A stretch of DNA of 64,000 bases, taken from positions 1-64,000 of the forward strand of contig NKIU01000010.1 in assembly GCA_002256245.1 (NCBI GenBank), written 5' to 3'. Source of the DNA: Pseudorhodobacter sp. PARRP1 (GTDB lineage Bacteria; Pseudomonadota; Alphaproteobacteria; Rhodobacterales; Rhodobacteraceae). This document shows, in pieces, positions 17,773 to 26,139 of the stretch; positions within the stretch are counted from its first letter, which is position 1; every line of letters starts with the position of its first letter. Under the pieces are notes generated by a model, which saw only the letters and a program-made list of their open reading frames with translations, was not told where the DNA came from and searched no databases. The position numbers and the translations under genes are program-made.

Positions 17773-18156
17773 ATGATCAAACTTACAGGTGTGATTGCAG
17801 TTGCATTTGCCGTGCTGACAGCGGCCATCGCCTCGGCTCAAGACTTGACTGGCCCGCAGAGGAATGCAGTTCGGTCTGCCGAACAGTATTTAAGTATGAC
17901 AGGGTTTTCGCGCGCTGGCCTTATCGATCAACTCTCGTCTGAATACGGCGAGGGTTACAGCGTTACGGATGCAACTGCGGCGGTCGATAGCCTTTCTGTT
18001 GATTGGAATGAACAATCGGTGCGGTCGGCAAAGCAGTATCTCGATATGACGGGATTCTCATGCAAGGGTCTGATTGATCAGCTTTCCTCGGAGTATGGCA
18101 GCAAATACACGGTCAGCGAGGCCACATACGGGGCGCAACAAGCCGGGGCCTGCTAA
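17773..18156 (+). CDS. Small secreted protein with two Ltp-type repeats
   Basis: 127 residues with a signal peptide (about 1-22, IASAQD at the cleavage region). Two copies of a ~43-residue repeat follow (about 30-72 and 79-121), sharing the pattern SAxQYLxMTGFSxxGLIDQLSSEYG. This is the repeat of the Ltp lipoprotein / host-cell-surface-exposed protein family (PF07553), best known from Gram-positive bacteria and their prophages. No lipobox, so probably free in the periplasm or outside. Base composition is less GC-rich than neighbours. Role unknown. A TTG at 17761 is a weaker alternative start. Confidence 0.75.
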   Translation: MIKLTGVIAVAFAVLTAAIASAQDLTGPQRNAVRSAEQYLSMTGFSRAGLIDQLSSEYGEGYSVTDATAAVDSLSVDWNEQSVRSAKQYLDMTGFSCKGLIDQLSSEYGSKYTVSEATYGAQQAGAC

Positions 18157-18315
18157 GGCATTGCGGCTGCCTTTACAACACCGCGAAGCATAGCGCTGAA
18201 TAAGCAGCAAGCGCCAAGATCGGTGATATCTGAACCACCACAGGGCTTCGCCCTTGATTCCGGGCGGTGGGTGGTTTGTTTGTCAGGCGTGAAGGGCGCG
18301 CGCGTAAATGGCAAA

Positions 18316-18341
18316 CGCCTGCCCAAATCAATGGGCAGGCG
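18316..18341 (-). terminator. Terminator after the sugar transporter operon
   Basis: CGCCTGCCC (18316-18324) pairs perfectly with GGGCAGGCG (18333-18341) around an 8-base loop. On the minus strand the hairpin is followed by a short TTT. It lies 23 bases past the stop of the binding-protein gene and ends that operon. Confidence 0.75.
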
Positions 18342-18364
18342 CATTTCAGCCGTTCCGAACAGCC

Positions 18365-19318
18365 TTAGAACGGCGAGTCGGGGAAGTAGTATTGCGCCGC
18401 GTTGTCTTTGGTGATCAGCGTCGCATCGACGGTGAAGGTGCCGCGCATCGGCACTTGGGCGTAAAGGCCCGCGACGGTCATCTCCAGCGCGGTGCCCACC
18501 ATGGCCGGCGGATACAGCACGTCCACCGGGATCATCTTGTCGCCGTCCATGACTTTCTTGATCATGTCTTTCGAGCCAGCCCCTGCCACGACATACTGGA
18601 TATCGGTGCGGCCAGCCTGTTCAATCGCCTGCAACACGCCAACGGCCATGTCATCATCCTGGCACCAGACCACGTCGATTTTCGGGAACTTGGTCAGGTA
18701 ATCCTGCATCACCTTGAAGGCGTCATCGCGGTTCCAGTTGCCGAACTGACGGTCCAGCACTTTGACGTTCGAACCTTCAATCGCCTTGTCAAAACCATCC
18801 TGACGGGTCTGGTCAATCGGGATCGGCAGGCCACGGATCACCACAACTTCGGCGTCCGGGGTGGTGGTTTTGATGTAGTTGCCTGCGGTTTCGCCCAAGG
18901 CATAGTTGTTCCCGGCGATATACAGATCGCGCACGGAATCGTCATTCACCGAAGGCGCGCGGTCCACGATGGCCACAAACGTGCCCTTCGACTTGATCTC
19001 TTTGATCGAGTTGACCAGCGGATCGGGATCGCTTGGCAGGATCACCAGCGCGTCGATGCCTTGGGTCTCCAGATCCTGCAAAGCGTTGGCCTGAGACGCC
19101 GCATCCGGCGAGGTCTTGACGATGATGTTCAGCCCCGGATGCTGCGCCATCAGGCTTTCGGCCACGCGATTGGCATGGAACACCACGCCCGACGTCCAGC
19201 CATGATCGGCTGCCGGGATCGAGACGCCGACGGTATAGGCCTTGTCCTCGGCAAAGCCCACGGTGCTGCCCATTGCCATCGCCGCGACGGTGACAAGGCT
19301 GAGTAGTCCTTTACGCAT
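18365..19318 (-). CDS. CUT2-family sugar ABC transporter, periplasmic binding protein
   Basis: 317 residues with a signal peptide (about 1-23). The rest is a Peripla_BP_4/RbsB-type fold with DxxP and NDD-like ligand-binding segments (VIRGLPIPIDQTRQDGF; VVWCQDDDMAVG). Ligand is probably a monosaccharide or polyol; identity cannot be read. GGGAGGAA precedes the ATG. Last gene of rbsA-rbsC-rbsB-type order on the minus strand, 66 bases after the permease. Confidence 0.88.
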   Translation of the reverse strand: MRKGLLSLVTVAAMAMGSTVGFAEDKAYTVGVSIPAADHGWTSGVVFHANRVAESLMAQHPGLNIIVKTSPDAASQANALQDLETQGIDALVILPSDPDPLVNSIKEIKSKGTFVAIVDRAPSVNDDSVRDLYIAGNNYALGETAGNYIKTTTPDAEVVVIRGLPIPIDQTRQDGFDKAIEGSNVKVLDRQFGNWNRDDAFKVMQDYLTKFPKIDVVWCQDDDMAVGVLQAIEQAGRTDIQYVVAGAGSKDMIKKVMDGDKMIPVDVLYPPAMVGTALEMTVAGLYAQVPMRGTFTVDATLITKDNAAQYYFPDSPF

Positions 19319-19384
19319 TTTATTCCTCCCTTTGGTTGGGTCTGGCAGAGAATGACCGGGCGACCCACGCCCCGGCCAGTTATT

Positions 19385-20395
19385 TCACGATTTCCGCACC
19401 AACGACCGCTGCACCAGCATGGCGATGATGATGATCGCGCCCTGAATGGCCCCGATCAGATATTCGGAAATGAAATTCGACAGCAGCATGATGTTGCCCA
19501 CCAGTTCCAGGATGAACGCCCCGCAGATCGTGCCCCACACCCGGCTGGCCCCCCCCTTCAGCGCGGTGCCGCCGATCACCACGGCGGTGATCGCCTGCAA
19601 CTCCCACAAGATCCCCGTGGTGGCCGAGGTTGACCCCAGACGCGGCACATACAAAACCACCGCGATGGCCACGCAGACCCCCTGGATCACAAAGGCCCAG
19701 GTCCGCACCCGGTCCACCTTGATGCCGGAATAGCGCGCGACATGGGCGTTTGATCCCACCGCCACCACATGCCGACCGTAACGCATCCGATACAGGATGA
19801 ACGCCGCGATGCAGGTCACCACCAGCACCACGATAATCGGCACCGGCACACCCAGAATCACCCCGAAATAGGCCGGGCGATACAGGTCTTGCTGCTCGGC
19901 CGATTGCAGCGTGATCGCACCGCCTTGGCTAAGCCACGTCGTCAAGCCCCGATAAATCCCCATCGTGCCCAGCGTTGCAATAAACGGCTCGATCTTGCCC
20001 ACCGTGGTGATCAACCCGTTGGCAAGCCCGCACAACGCCCCCACCACCAAGGCCAGCACAATGGCCGCCGCAATCATCATGCCGGGGTCCGCAATCGCGC
20101 CCGAATTCATGAACAAGATCATCAGGCTGGCGACAAACGCCACCATCGAGCCCACCGACAGATCCAAGTCGCCCGAGGATATCACAAACGTCGCCCCCAC
20201 CGCGATCAGCGCGATAAAGGCGCTGCGGGTGGCAACATTGGCCAGATTGTTCAGCCCGATGAAATTCGGGTTCACCAGCGCGCCAAGCAGCAACAGCAAC
20301 GCCAGCGCCACAAACGGCGCCACCGCGCGCAGATCAATATCCTGCCAGCGCCGCTTCGGCTCTGCCTGATCTTCCGTTGTCACATTCGCCGCCAT
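19385..20395 (-). CDS. CUT2-family sugar ABC transporter permease (RbsC-like)
   Basis: 336 residues with a polar N-terminal 25 residues, then about ten membrane helices of the RbsC/XylH type (the LDLSVGSMVAF segment is a family signature). Forms the inner-membrane channel as a homodimer. Starts one base after the ATPase stop codon region, so it is tightly coupled to it. Confidence 0.9.
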   Translation of the reverse strand: MAANVTTEDQAEPKRRWQDIDLRAVAPFVALALLLLLGALVNPNFIGLNNLANVATRSAFIALIAVGATFVISSGDLDLSVGSMVAFVASLMILFMNSGAIADPGMMIAAAIVLALVVGALCGLANGLITTVGKIEPFIATLGTMGIYRGLTTWLSQGGAITLQSAEQQDLYRPAYFGVILGVPVPIIVVLVVTCIAAFILYRMRYGRHVVAVGSNAHVARYSGIKVDRVRTWAFVIQGVCVAIAVVLYVPRLGSTSATTGILWELQAITAVVIGGTALKGGASRVWGTICGAFILELVGNIMLLSNFISEYLIGAIQGAIIIIAMLVQRSLVRKS

Positions 20396-20396
20396 C

Positions 20397-21923
20397 TCAA
20401 GCCACCGCCTTTTGCTTCAACCCTGCCGAATAGCGCATGATTTCCTGCTCGTTGATCTCATCGCCTTCCAGCACGCCCACGATCCGCCCCGCCCGCATCA
20501 CCACGATCCGGGTGCAAAGCCCGATGATTTCCGGCATCTCGGAGGACACCACGATCACCGAACAGCCCTCGCGCGCCAAAGCCGCAATGAAGTGATAAAT
20601 CTGCTGCTTGGTGCCCACGTCGATACCGCGCGTCGGCTCGTCGATGATCAGGATTTTCGGCGTGATCTCCATCACCTTGGCCAGCAGCAGCTTTTGCTGA
20701 TTGCCGCCCGACATCCGCCCCGCCACCACACCGGCATCGCGCACCCGAATGTCAAACCGCCGCCGCGCGCGGGCCAGTGCCTTCTTCTCGCTCGCGGGGC
20801 TCAGATAGCCGCCCTTGCCGTGCTGATCCAGCGATTGCAGCGTCAGATTGGTGGTCATGTCCGACCCCAGCAGCAGGCCTTTGGATTTGCGATCTTTGGT
20901 CATATAGGCCAGGCCCGCCGCCGCACTCGCCTGAATATCGCCTGCGGGCAGCACCCTGTCGCCCACCCGCACCTCTCCCGACAGCCGAGGACAAAGGCCC
21001 GCAATCGCCTCCATCAACTCGGTCCGGCCCGAGCCGATCATGCCGGAAAACCCCAAAATCTCGCCTTTGCGCAGATCGAAATGCGCGTCGCGGACATGGG
21101 CGGTGTTCAGCCCCACCACCGACAACACCCGCGCTTCATCGACGTTCGGCTCGGTCTTTTGCGGATACAGGCTGGAAAGTTCGCGCCCCACCATCAACTG
21201 CGCAATCGACTCGCCATCCAACAGCGCCGTCGGCGCGGTTTTCACCCATTGGCCATCGCGCAACACCGTCACACGGTCGGTCAATTCGGTGACTTCATCC
21301 AGTTTGTGCGACACAAACACAAAGCTGGTGCCAGTGTCGCGCAGCTTGCGCACCTGCCGGAACAAGGCCTCAGTCTCATCGCGCGACAGCACGGCGGTCG
21401 GCTCATCCATGAACACGATACGGGCATCGCGGCTGATCGCCTTGGCAATCTCGACCATCTGTTTGTCAGCCACGGTCAGGCTGGAAATCTGCGCGGTCTC
21501 AGAGATATGCGACCCCAGCATATCCAACACCCGCCGAGTCTCTCGCCGCATGAACTTGCGATCCAGCACGCCAAAGCGCGCCACTTCGCGGCCCAGAAAC
21601 AGGCTTTCGGTTACGGTCAGATGTTCGGCAAGGTTGAATTCCTGATGGATCACCACGATCCCCAGCGCCTCTGCCGCGCCATTCGGCGGCAGTTTGACAG
21701 GCTTGCCATCCAGCAAAACCTCGCCCGAGGTGGGTTGCTCAAAGCCCGACAGCACCTTGACCAGCGTCGATTTGCCCGCGCCGTTCTCGCCCATCAGCGC
21801 GTGAATCTCGCCGCGCCGCAGGTCAAAATCGACGCTGAACAGCACCTGCACGCCGCTAAAGGATTTGCTGACCCGTCGTGCAGACAGCACAACGTCGCCA
21901 CCGCCCGCAGGCTCTGACTCCAT
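20397..21923 (-). CDS. CUT2-family sugar ABC transporter ATPase (RbsA-like, tandem domains)
   Basis: 508 residues from the ATG at 21923 (AGGGGGGAA upstream); a longer frame to 21974 overlaps the regulatory region. Two fused ABC domains. The first has a complete Walker A (GENGAGKS, about 45-52). The second has the degenerate GMIGSGRTE typical of the RbsA/XylG C-terminal half, with signature SGGNQQK and Walker B ILIIDEPTRGID. First gene of the operon, divergent from lacI. Confidence 0.92.
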   Translation of the reverse strand: MESEPAGGGDVVLSARRVSKSFSGVQVLFSVDFDLRRGEIHALMGENGAGKSTLVKVLSGFEQPTSGEVLLDGKPVKLPPNGAAEALGIVVIHQEFNLAEHLTVTESLFLGREVARFGVLDRKFMRRETRRVLDMLGSHISETAQISSLTVADKQMVEIAKAISRDARIVFMDEPTAVLSRDETEALFRQVRKLRDTGTSFVFVSHKLDEVTELTDRVTVLRDGQWVKTAPTALLDGESIAQLMVGRELSSLYPQKTEPNVDEARVLSVVGLNTAHVRDAHFDLRKGEILGFSGMIGSGRTELMEAIAGLCPRLSGEVRVGDRVLPAGDIQASAAAGLAYMTKDRKSKGLLLGSDMTTNLTLQSLDQHGKGGYLSPASEKKALARARRRFDIRVRDAGVVAGRMSGGNQQKLLLAKVMEITPKILIIDEPTRGIDVGTKQQIYHFIAALAREGCSVIVVSSEMPEIIGLCTRIVVMRAGRIVGVLEGDEINEQEIMRYSAGLKQKAVA

Positions 21924-21979
21924 GAATTCCCCCCTCGCGGCTCCTCTCCGCCCCTTATGTGTAGTGCGGTGCAATTTTT

Positions 21980-21995
21980 ATGTAAAGGTTTACAT
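21980..21995. promoter_or_regulatory. LacI-type operator
   Basis: ATGTAAA-GG-TTTACAT, perfect 7-base inverted arms, in the 152-base gap between the divergent transporter ATPase and the LacI-family regulator. It is AT-rich in a GC-rich context and close to both start codons. Position and symmetry fit an autoregulatory operator controlling the sugar transporter. Confidence 0.8.
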
Positions 21996-22075
21996 TCGAA
22001 CAATGCAACGCACGCTTTGCGCCACGCCCCGCCACGCTGTAGGGTCGGCGCAAGCAACCAAAGGCCCCGCCCGCT

Positions 22076-23089
22076 GTGTCAAATTCGCCCGCCACCATCG
22101 AAGATGTCGCCCGCATTGCCGAGGTGTCGATTGCCACAGTGTCGCGCGCAATCCACCTGCCGGAAAAGGTGGCGCAATCCACGCGGCTGAAGGTCAATCA
22201 GGCAATTGCGCTGACCGGATACACCCCCAACGCGATGGCGCGGTCGTTGCGCTTGGGCAAATCCAACATGATCCTCGTGGTCGCTCCCGACATTGGCGAC
22301 CCGAACTTTTCCAGCATCCTTGTCGGGCTAGAGAATGAGGCCCGCGCGCATGGCTACGGCGTGTTGATCGGCCACACCCAGAACGACGCCCAGCGCGGCA
22401 TGGAATATCTGAAGTTTTTCAGCTCGAACCAAGCGGCGGGGATGATCCTGTTCACCGGCATCCTGCCCTTTGGCCACCAGTCAATGACCGCCCGCCTGCC
22501 CCCAACCGTCGGGGTGTTTGAACCCGTGTTCAACGGCGGCATTCCCTACGTTGGCGTCGATGACATCGAAGGCGCGCGCAAAGCGGTGGAGCTTTTGATC
22601 GCCGAAGGCCACCGCAAGATCGCCTTCATCGGCGAAAACCGCAGCCGCCTCGCCTACGCCCGCCGCCGCCTGGGATGCGAAGCCGGGCTAGACGCCGCAG
22701 GCATCCCCGCCGCGTCGCGCATCGTGATGGACGGTGACGGCACCATCGAAAGCGGGCGGCTTGCGGTCGATCAGTTGTTCCTGCGCGACACCCTGCCCAC
22801 CGCCTTCATGTGCGTCAACGACCAGACCGCCATCGGCGTGATGCTGGGCCTGACCGCCCGCGGCTATGACGTGCCGCGCGATTTTTCGGTAACCGGGTTT
22901 GACGACGTGCCGCAGGCCAGCTTCATGCAGCCCTCGCTGACAACGGTGCGCCAACCGCGCGGCCTGATTGGCAAGCACGCGATGACCCTGCTGTTGCAGC
23001 TTTTGTCCGACACCCAGCCCGAGGAAACCGAGATTCTGCTGCGCCCCGATCTGGTGGTGCGCAATTCGGTCGGCCCGCCGCGCCGCTAG
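22076..23089 (+). CDS. LacI-family transcriptional regulator
   Basis: 337 residues from a GTG start. N-terminal helix-turn-helix SPATIEDVARIAEVSIATVS and hinge helix NAMARSLRLGKSN (about 4-64), then a periplasmic-binding-like effector domain. Probable repressor of the divergent CUT2 transporter, relieved by the transported sugar. The stop codon overlaps the end of the convergent capsule-like gene. Confidence 0.92.
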   Translation: MSNSPATIEDVARIAEVSIATVSRAIHLPEKVAQSTRLKVNQAIALTGYTPNAMARSLRLGKSNMILVVAPDIGDPNFSSILVGLENEARAHGYGVLIGHTQNDAQRGMEYLKFFSSNQAAGMILFTGILPFGHQSMTARLPPTVGVFEPVFNGGIPYVGVDDIEGARKAVELLIAEGHRKIAFIGENRSRLAYARRRLGCEAGLDAAGIPAASRIVMDGDGTIESGRLAVDQLFLRDTLPTAFMCVNDQTAIGVMLGLTARGYDVPRDFSVTGFDDVPQASFMQPSLTTVRQPRGLIGKHAMTLLLQLLSDTQPEETEILLRPDLVVRNSVGPPRR

Positions 23090-24030
23090 CTTAACCCCAA
23101 CCGCGCCGCGTCAAACCCGGCTTCGGCAAAGGTCGCAAGCAAGCGGGCGTCGAAAGTGTCATTGGCAATATCCAGACAATTCAGCCCGAAATACCAATAC
23201 AACGCCCGCGCGTAATCCGGCGGCGTGGCCAAAGCCCGCGCCAAAGCCGCCTCAAATTCCGCAGGCGCGCGCGCCGTCTGCACCAGCGCATGAAAATCCG
23301 ACCGCCCGAACAGCACCGCCGGCTTGCCGTGCAAAAACCCCTCCAGCGCCGTCGCCGAGTTGATCGACACCGTCGCTACACAGGCCGCCAGAATGTCATG
23401 CACATTGGCATCGGTCGCAATCGGCGCAAACCCCTTCGCCCGCACCGCTGCAATAATCTCCGCCCCCAGTTCCGGCTTCAGCGGATGCGGCTTGACCAGC
23501 ACCGGCCGCCCCCCCGCGCCCGCGCAAACCGCCTCCAGCATCGCGGCAAAACTGCAATATGCCTGCCCATTGCGCTGCGGCGCGGGCCCCTGCAAAAACA
23601 CCGCCAACGCACCTTCGGGCAAAGCGCTGACCGCCCGCTCCTGCTTGTAGCGCGAGTGGCGCGGCAGCAGAAACCGCCGCTGCAACCCCGCCAGATAGGC
23701 CGCCGCCGCCCCGCCATCCACCGCCGCCGGATCATAGGTCAGCCCGCCAATCCGGCTCGCCGCCTGTATCCCCACCGGATCAACATGGATGAACCCATCC
23801 AGATAGGCCGTCGCCGCGTTCAGCACCCCCGGCCTTTGCCCCGCGCCATTCTCGACGATGTGCAAATCGCCATCCTCGCGCCAGCCCGCCTTGTCAAAAC
23901 CCTCAACCAGATCCACCACGCCACCGCGCGCCAGCACGCAATCGCGGATCTGGGCGTAAAACAAAGGCTTGCCCGCCGCCAACCGCCCCAGCAGATGCGC
24001 GGGCAAATGCAGCACCACCCGTGCCGTCAC
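23086..24030 (-). CDS. Capsule-polysaccharide-biosynthesis-like protein
   Basis: 314 residues, no signal peptide or membrane segment. The C-terminal half has the pattern [15 protein letters not shown] ... [38 protein letters not shown]. This resembles the nucleotide-sugar-binding half of KpsS/KpsC-type capsule synthesis (Capsule_synth) and CDP-glycerophosphotransferase-like enzymes. The function is inferred from that pattern only. Overlaps cmk by 4 bases (ATGA), in the place where rpsA often follows cmk in relatives. No other capsule gene is near. Confidence 0.6.
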   Translation of the reverse strand: MTARVVLHLPAHLLGRLAAGKPLFYAQIRDCVLARGGVVDLVEGFDKAGWREDGDLHIVENGAGQRPGVLNAATAYLDGFIHVDPVGIQAASRIGGLTYDPAAVDGGAAAAYLAGLQRRFLLPRHSRYKQERAVSALPEGALAVFLQGPAPQRNGQAYCSFAAMLEAVCAGAGGRPVLVKPHPLKPELGAEIIAAVRAKGFAPIATDANVHDILAACVATVSINSATALEGFLHGKPAVLFGRSDFHALVQTARAPAEFEAALARALATPPDYARALYWYFGLNCLDIANDTFDARLLATFAEAGFDAARLGLS

Positions 24031-24608
24031 AGCCGCGCCTCAACCAGCGCCACCGCCGCCGCCACCGCCGCCTCAATCGGCAACTCCGAGGTATCAATCA
24101 CCACCGCATCCACCGCCGCCCGCAGCGGCGCCTCGGCCCGCCCCATATCGCGCGTATCGCGCTCCACCACCTCGGCCAGAACGCGCGCCGCATCGCCGCC
24201 CACCTCAAGCCAACGCCGATGCGCCCGCACCTCGGCGCTGGCCGTGACATACAGCTTCACCTCGGCCTCGGGGCAGATCACCGTGCCAATATCGCGGCCA
24301 TCCAGCACAGCCCCGCCCTCGGCCCGCGCGAAACGCCGCTGAAACGCCACCAACGCCGCCCGCACCTCGGGGATCACCGCCACCACACTCGCCGCCTGCC
24401 CCGCCGCCAGACTGCGCAGATCATCGCGCGCCAAATCCGCCGCCCGCAACCCCCGCGCCGCCGCCACCGGATCACCGCCCAGCGCCCCAACCGCCCGATA
24501 CAAAAGCCCGGTATCCAGATGCGCAAAACCAAACCGCGCCGCCAGTGCCCGCCCAATCGTGCCCTTGCCCGCCGCCGCAGGCCCATCAATGGCCACTGTA
24601 AACCGCAT
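24027..24608 (-). CDS. cmk: Cytidylate kinase
   Basis: 193 residues. Phosphorylates CMP and dCMP. P-loop [14 protein letters not shown] at the N-terminus, the GLLYRAVG substrate segment, and the [22 protein letters not shown] motif are diagnostic. The second of two close ATGs is chosen because GAGG lies 6 bases before it. Very Ala-rich and shorter than E. coli Cmk (227), as usual for alphaproteobacteria. Coupled to the following capsule-like gene. Confidence 0.93.
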   Translation of the reverse strand: MRFTVAIDGPAAAGKGTIGRALAARFGFAHLDTGLLYRAVGALGGDPVAAARGLRAADLARDDLRSLAAGQAASVVAVIPEVRAALVAFQRRFARAEGGAVLDGRDIGTVICPEAEVKLYVTASAEVRAHRRWLEVGGDAARVLAEVVERDTRDMGRAEAPLRAAVDAVVIDTSELPIEAAVAAAVALVEARL

Positions 24609-24640
24609 GGTCATCCTCTCTGCACAAGTATCCTGGGGGT

Positions 24641-24658
24641 TTGGGGGTTAGCCCCCAA
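24641..24658 (-). terminator. Gene-end hairpin of the G-run repeat family
   Basis: TTGGGGG-TTAG-CCCCCAA, perfect 7-base stem, 22 bases after the stop of the acidic hypothetical gene and before cmk. On the minus strand it continues CCCCCAGGATACTTG, resembling the sequence next to the hairpin at 33330. Likely a terminator or processing signal belonging to a dispersed Rhodobacteraceae gene-end repeat; it lacks a long T-run. Confidence 0.55.
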
Positions 24659-24680
24659 TTCCATCCGGCAAGCGCATCGC

Positions 24681-25340
24681 TTAGCTGTCCAGCTTGCGCG
24701 GCGCTTCCGGCGGATAGGCATAGGCGTTCGACACGATCATGCCGCCCTGCTCCAACACCTCGCCCACCGCATCGTCCTCCTCAAACTGGAACTCATAGGC
24801 GTCAAACGGAAACGCCTTGGCATCCACCAGCCCCTCCAGCGACAAGATCACAATGCCCTCGGCCTCGAAATCTTCCACCAACTGCTGCAAGGCATCCGCC
24901 GCCGTCTCGGCCTTGATCACCGCCAACTGGTAATGCCCGCCATATTCGCCCTCATCCTCATCCGCCCATTCCATATCGAAAGCGTCGATGCAGACGGCAT
25001 AAACCCCCGAGGCCACGCCATCGGTCTCATCGGGTTCAAACGGATGCGATTCCGAGACGCAAATCTCGCCCGAGCCTTGCGCGGTCTCGGCCATGCCATC
25101 AATGTCGATCTCAAACGGCAAGATTTCGTCGTCAAACGCCTCCACCGCGCCCGCGTGCAACACCCGGTCCAGCCGCAAGCCATTGACGGCAATCGAATTG
25201 GCCAAGGTCGCCAAAGCTTCCGACAAATCCTCGGCCGTCAGCACGAAGAACCGCGCCTCGCCGCCATATTCCGCCGCATCGGGCATATTGGCCGGGCCTT
25301 CGGGGTCAAACACCTCGACGGCTGCATAAAAAGTTCCCAT
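24681..25340 (-). CDS. Acidic conserved hypothetical protein
   Basis: 219 residues from the ATG at 25340 (GAAGGGC upstream); the longer frame to 25475 adds a low-complexity basic leader overlapping a repeat. Strongly acidic (many DE runs, e.g. DMEWADEDEGEYGG), no signal peptide or membrane segment. The N-terminal part (TFYAAVEVFDPEG...) looks like a small alpha/beta fold. No family recognised. Lies between cmk and an orphan membrane protein. Confidence 0.65.
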   Translation of the reverse strand: MGTFYAAVEVFDPEGPANMPDAAEYGGEARFFVLTAEDLSEALATLANSIAVNGLRLDRVLHAGAVEAFDDEILPFEIDIDGMAETAQGSGEICVSESHPFEPDETDGVASGVYAVCIDAFDMEWADEDEGEYGGHYQLAVIKAETAADALQQLVEDFEAEGIVILSLEGLVDAKAFPFDAYEFQFEEDDAVGEVLEQGGMIVSNAYAYPPEAPRKLDS

Positions 25341-25453
25341 CTGATGCCCTTCCTTTGGCGTAAACTGCGGCACGCCCAAGACGCGCCTTTGCGCTTCTAT
25401 ACCCCGGCCCGCGCCCAAGCGCCACCAGACCCCGCGCGCCGCGTTGTCGGTAG

Positions 25454-25473
25454 GGTGCGTGATTTCACGCACC
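25454..25473. repeat. GGTGCGTGA palindrome, copy 1
   Basis: GGTGCGTGATTTCACGCACC, near-perfect palindrome preceded by TAG. It overlaps the stop codon of the membrane-protein gene (25465-25467). A second copy occurs at 45834-45852, there directly after a TAG stop. Likely a dispersed gene-end element. Confidence 0.7.
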
Positions 25474-25932
25474 ACCCCGCGCCCGCAACCGCCAAAGCCC
25501 CCACAGCGCCAAGATCACCGCAAGCCCAAGTGCCGCGAATTTAGCGCCCGTTACAATGCCAAGCATTGCAACCTCGCCGATCTCATGCAGGCCGTTGCGC
25601 AGCAGCGATGCAACGAAGTCGTTTTCCAACAGATCAAACCCCGCATAGGCCAGCGCAGGCAGGCACCACAGCCAACCCAAACGCCGGACCGGCAGCATCA
25701 ATGTTGCAGACAGCGCCAAAAGCAGCACCGTATCGGCTTGATGAAGTGGCCCCAGATAAATCGCCTTGGCAGCCGGGGTCAGCCCGGCCAGATAGGTGCG
25801 CGCCTCGTCAAAGCTGTAAAGGTGCAGATCAAACGGTGGCAAATCGCCCACATAAACCTGCGCCGCGAAATACTGCCAAACCCCATAGGCCAGCGCAGCC
25901 GCAATCGGCAAAGCCCAGTAAAGCACCCGCAT
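25465..25932 (-). CDS. Small hypothetical membrane protein
   Basis: 155 residues from the ATG at 25932. Four predicted membrane helices (about 5-22, 62-80, 85-105, 123-145) with a periplasmic-looking loop of ~35 residues after the first. No known family recognised. The upstream extension in the frame is Gly/Arg-rich and overlaps a repeat, so it is rejected. Its stop lies inside a palindromic repeat. Confidence 0.65.
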   Translation of the reverse strand: MRVLYWALPIAAALAYGVWQYFAAQVYVGDLPPFDLHLYSFDEARTYLAGLTPAAKAIYLGPLHQADTVLLLALSATLMLPVRRLGWLWCLPALAYAGFDLLENDFVASLLRNGLHEIGEVAMLGIVTGAKFAALGLAVILALWGLWRLRARGGA

Positions 25933-25949
25933 CCCACCCTCCCCACGCC

Positions 25950-26017
25950 GCCCCGGACTTGATCCGGGGCCTCGACCTGTGCATTCCAACCCAGAGGCCC
26001 CGGCTTAAGGCCGGGGC
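25950..26017. repeat. Pair of inverted CCCCGG-type palindromes
   Basis: Two palindromes face each other: GCCCCGGACTTGATCCGGGG (from 25950) and GGCCCCGGCTTAAGGCCGGG (from 25996). They are flanked by CCCACGCCG on the left and CGGCGTGGG on the right, so the whole block is itself an inverted repeat. The right copy matches the element at 2380. Intergenic, between the membrane-protein gene and aroA. Confidence 0.75.
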
Positions 26018-26106
26018 GGCGTGGGAAGGTGATTATGGGCGCTTGCGCCGTCAAAGGTTAACAAAACCTTAAATCGACCACCCTAAGCATTTGATTTCAA
26101 ACGATC

Positions 26107-26131
26107 AAAAAAGGTCCCGAGTTGGGACCTT
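26107..26131 (-). terminator. Terminator of aroA
   Basis: On the minus strand AAGGTCCC-AACTC-GGGACCTT is followed by TTTT, 9 bases past the aroA stop. Standard Rho-independent terminator. Its 17-base core GGTCCCAACTCGGGACC recurs at 43513-43533. Confidence 0.88.
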
Positions 26132-26139
26132 CCCAAACC

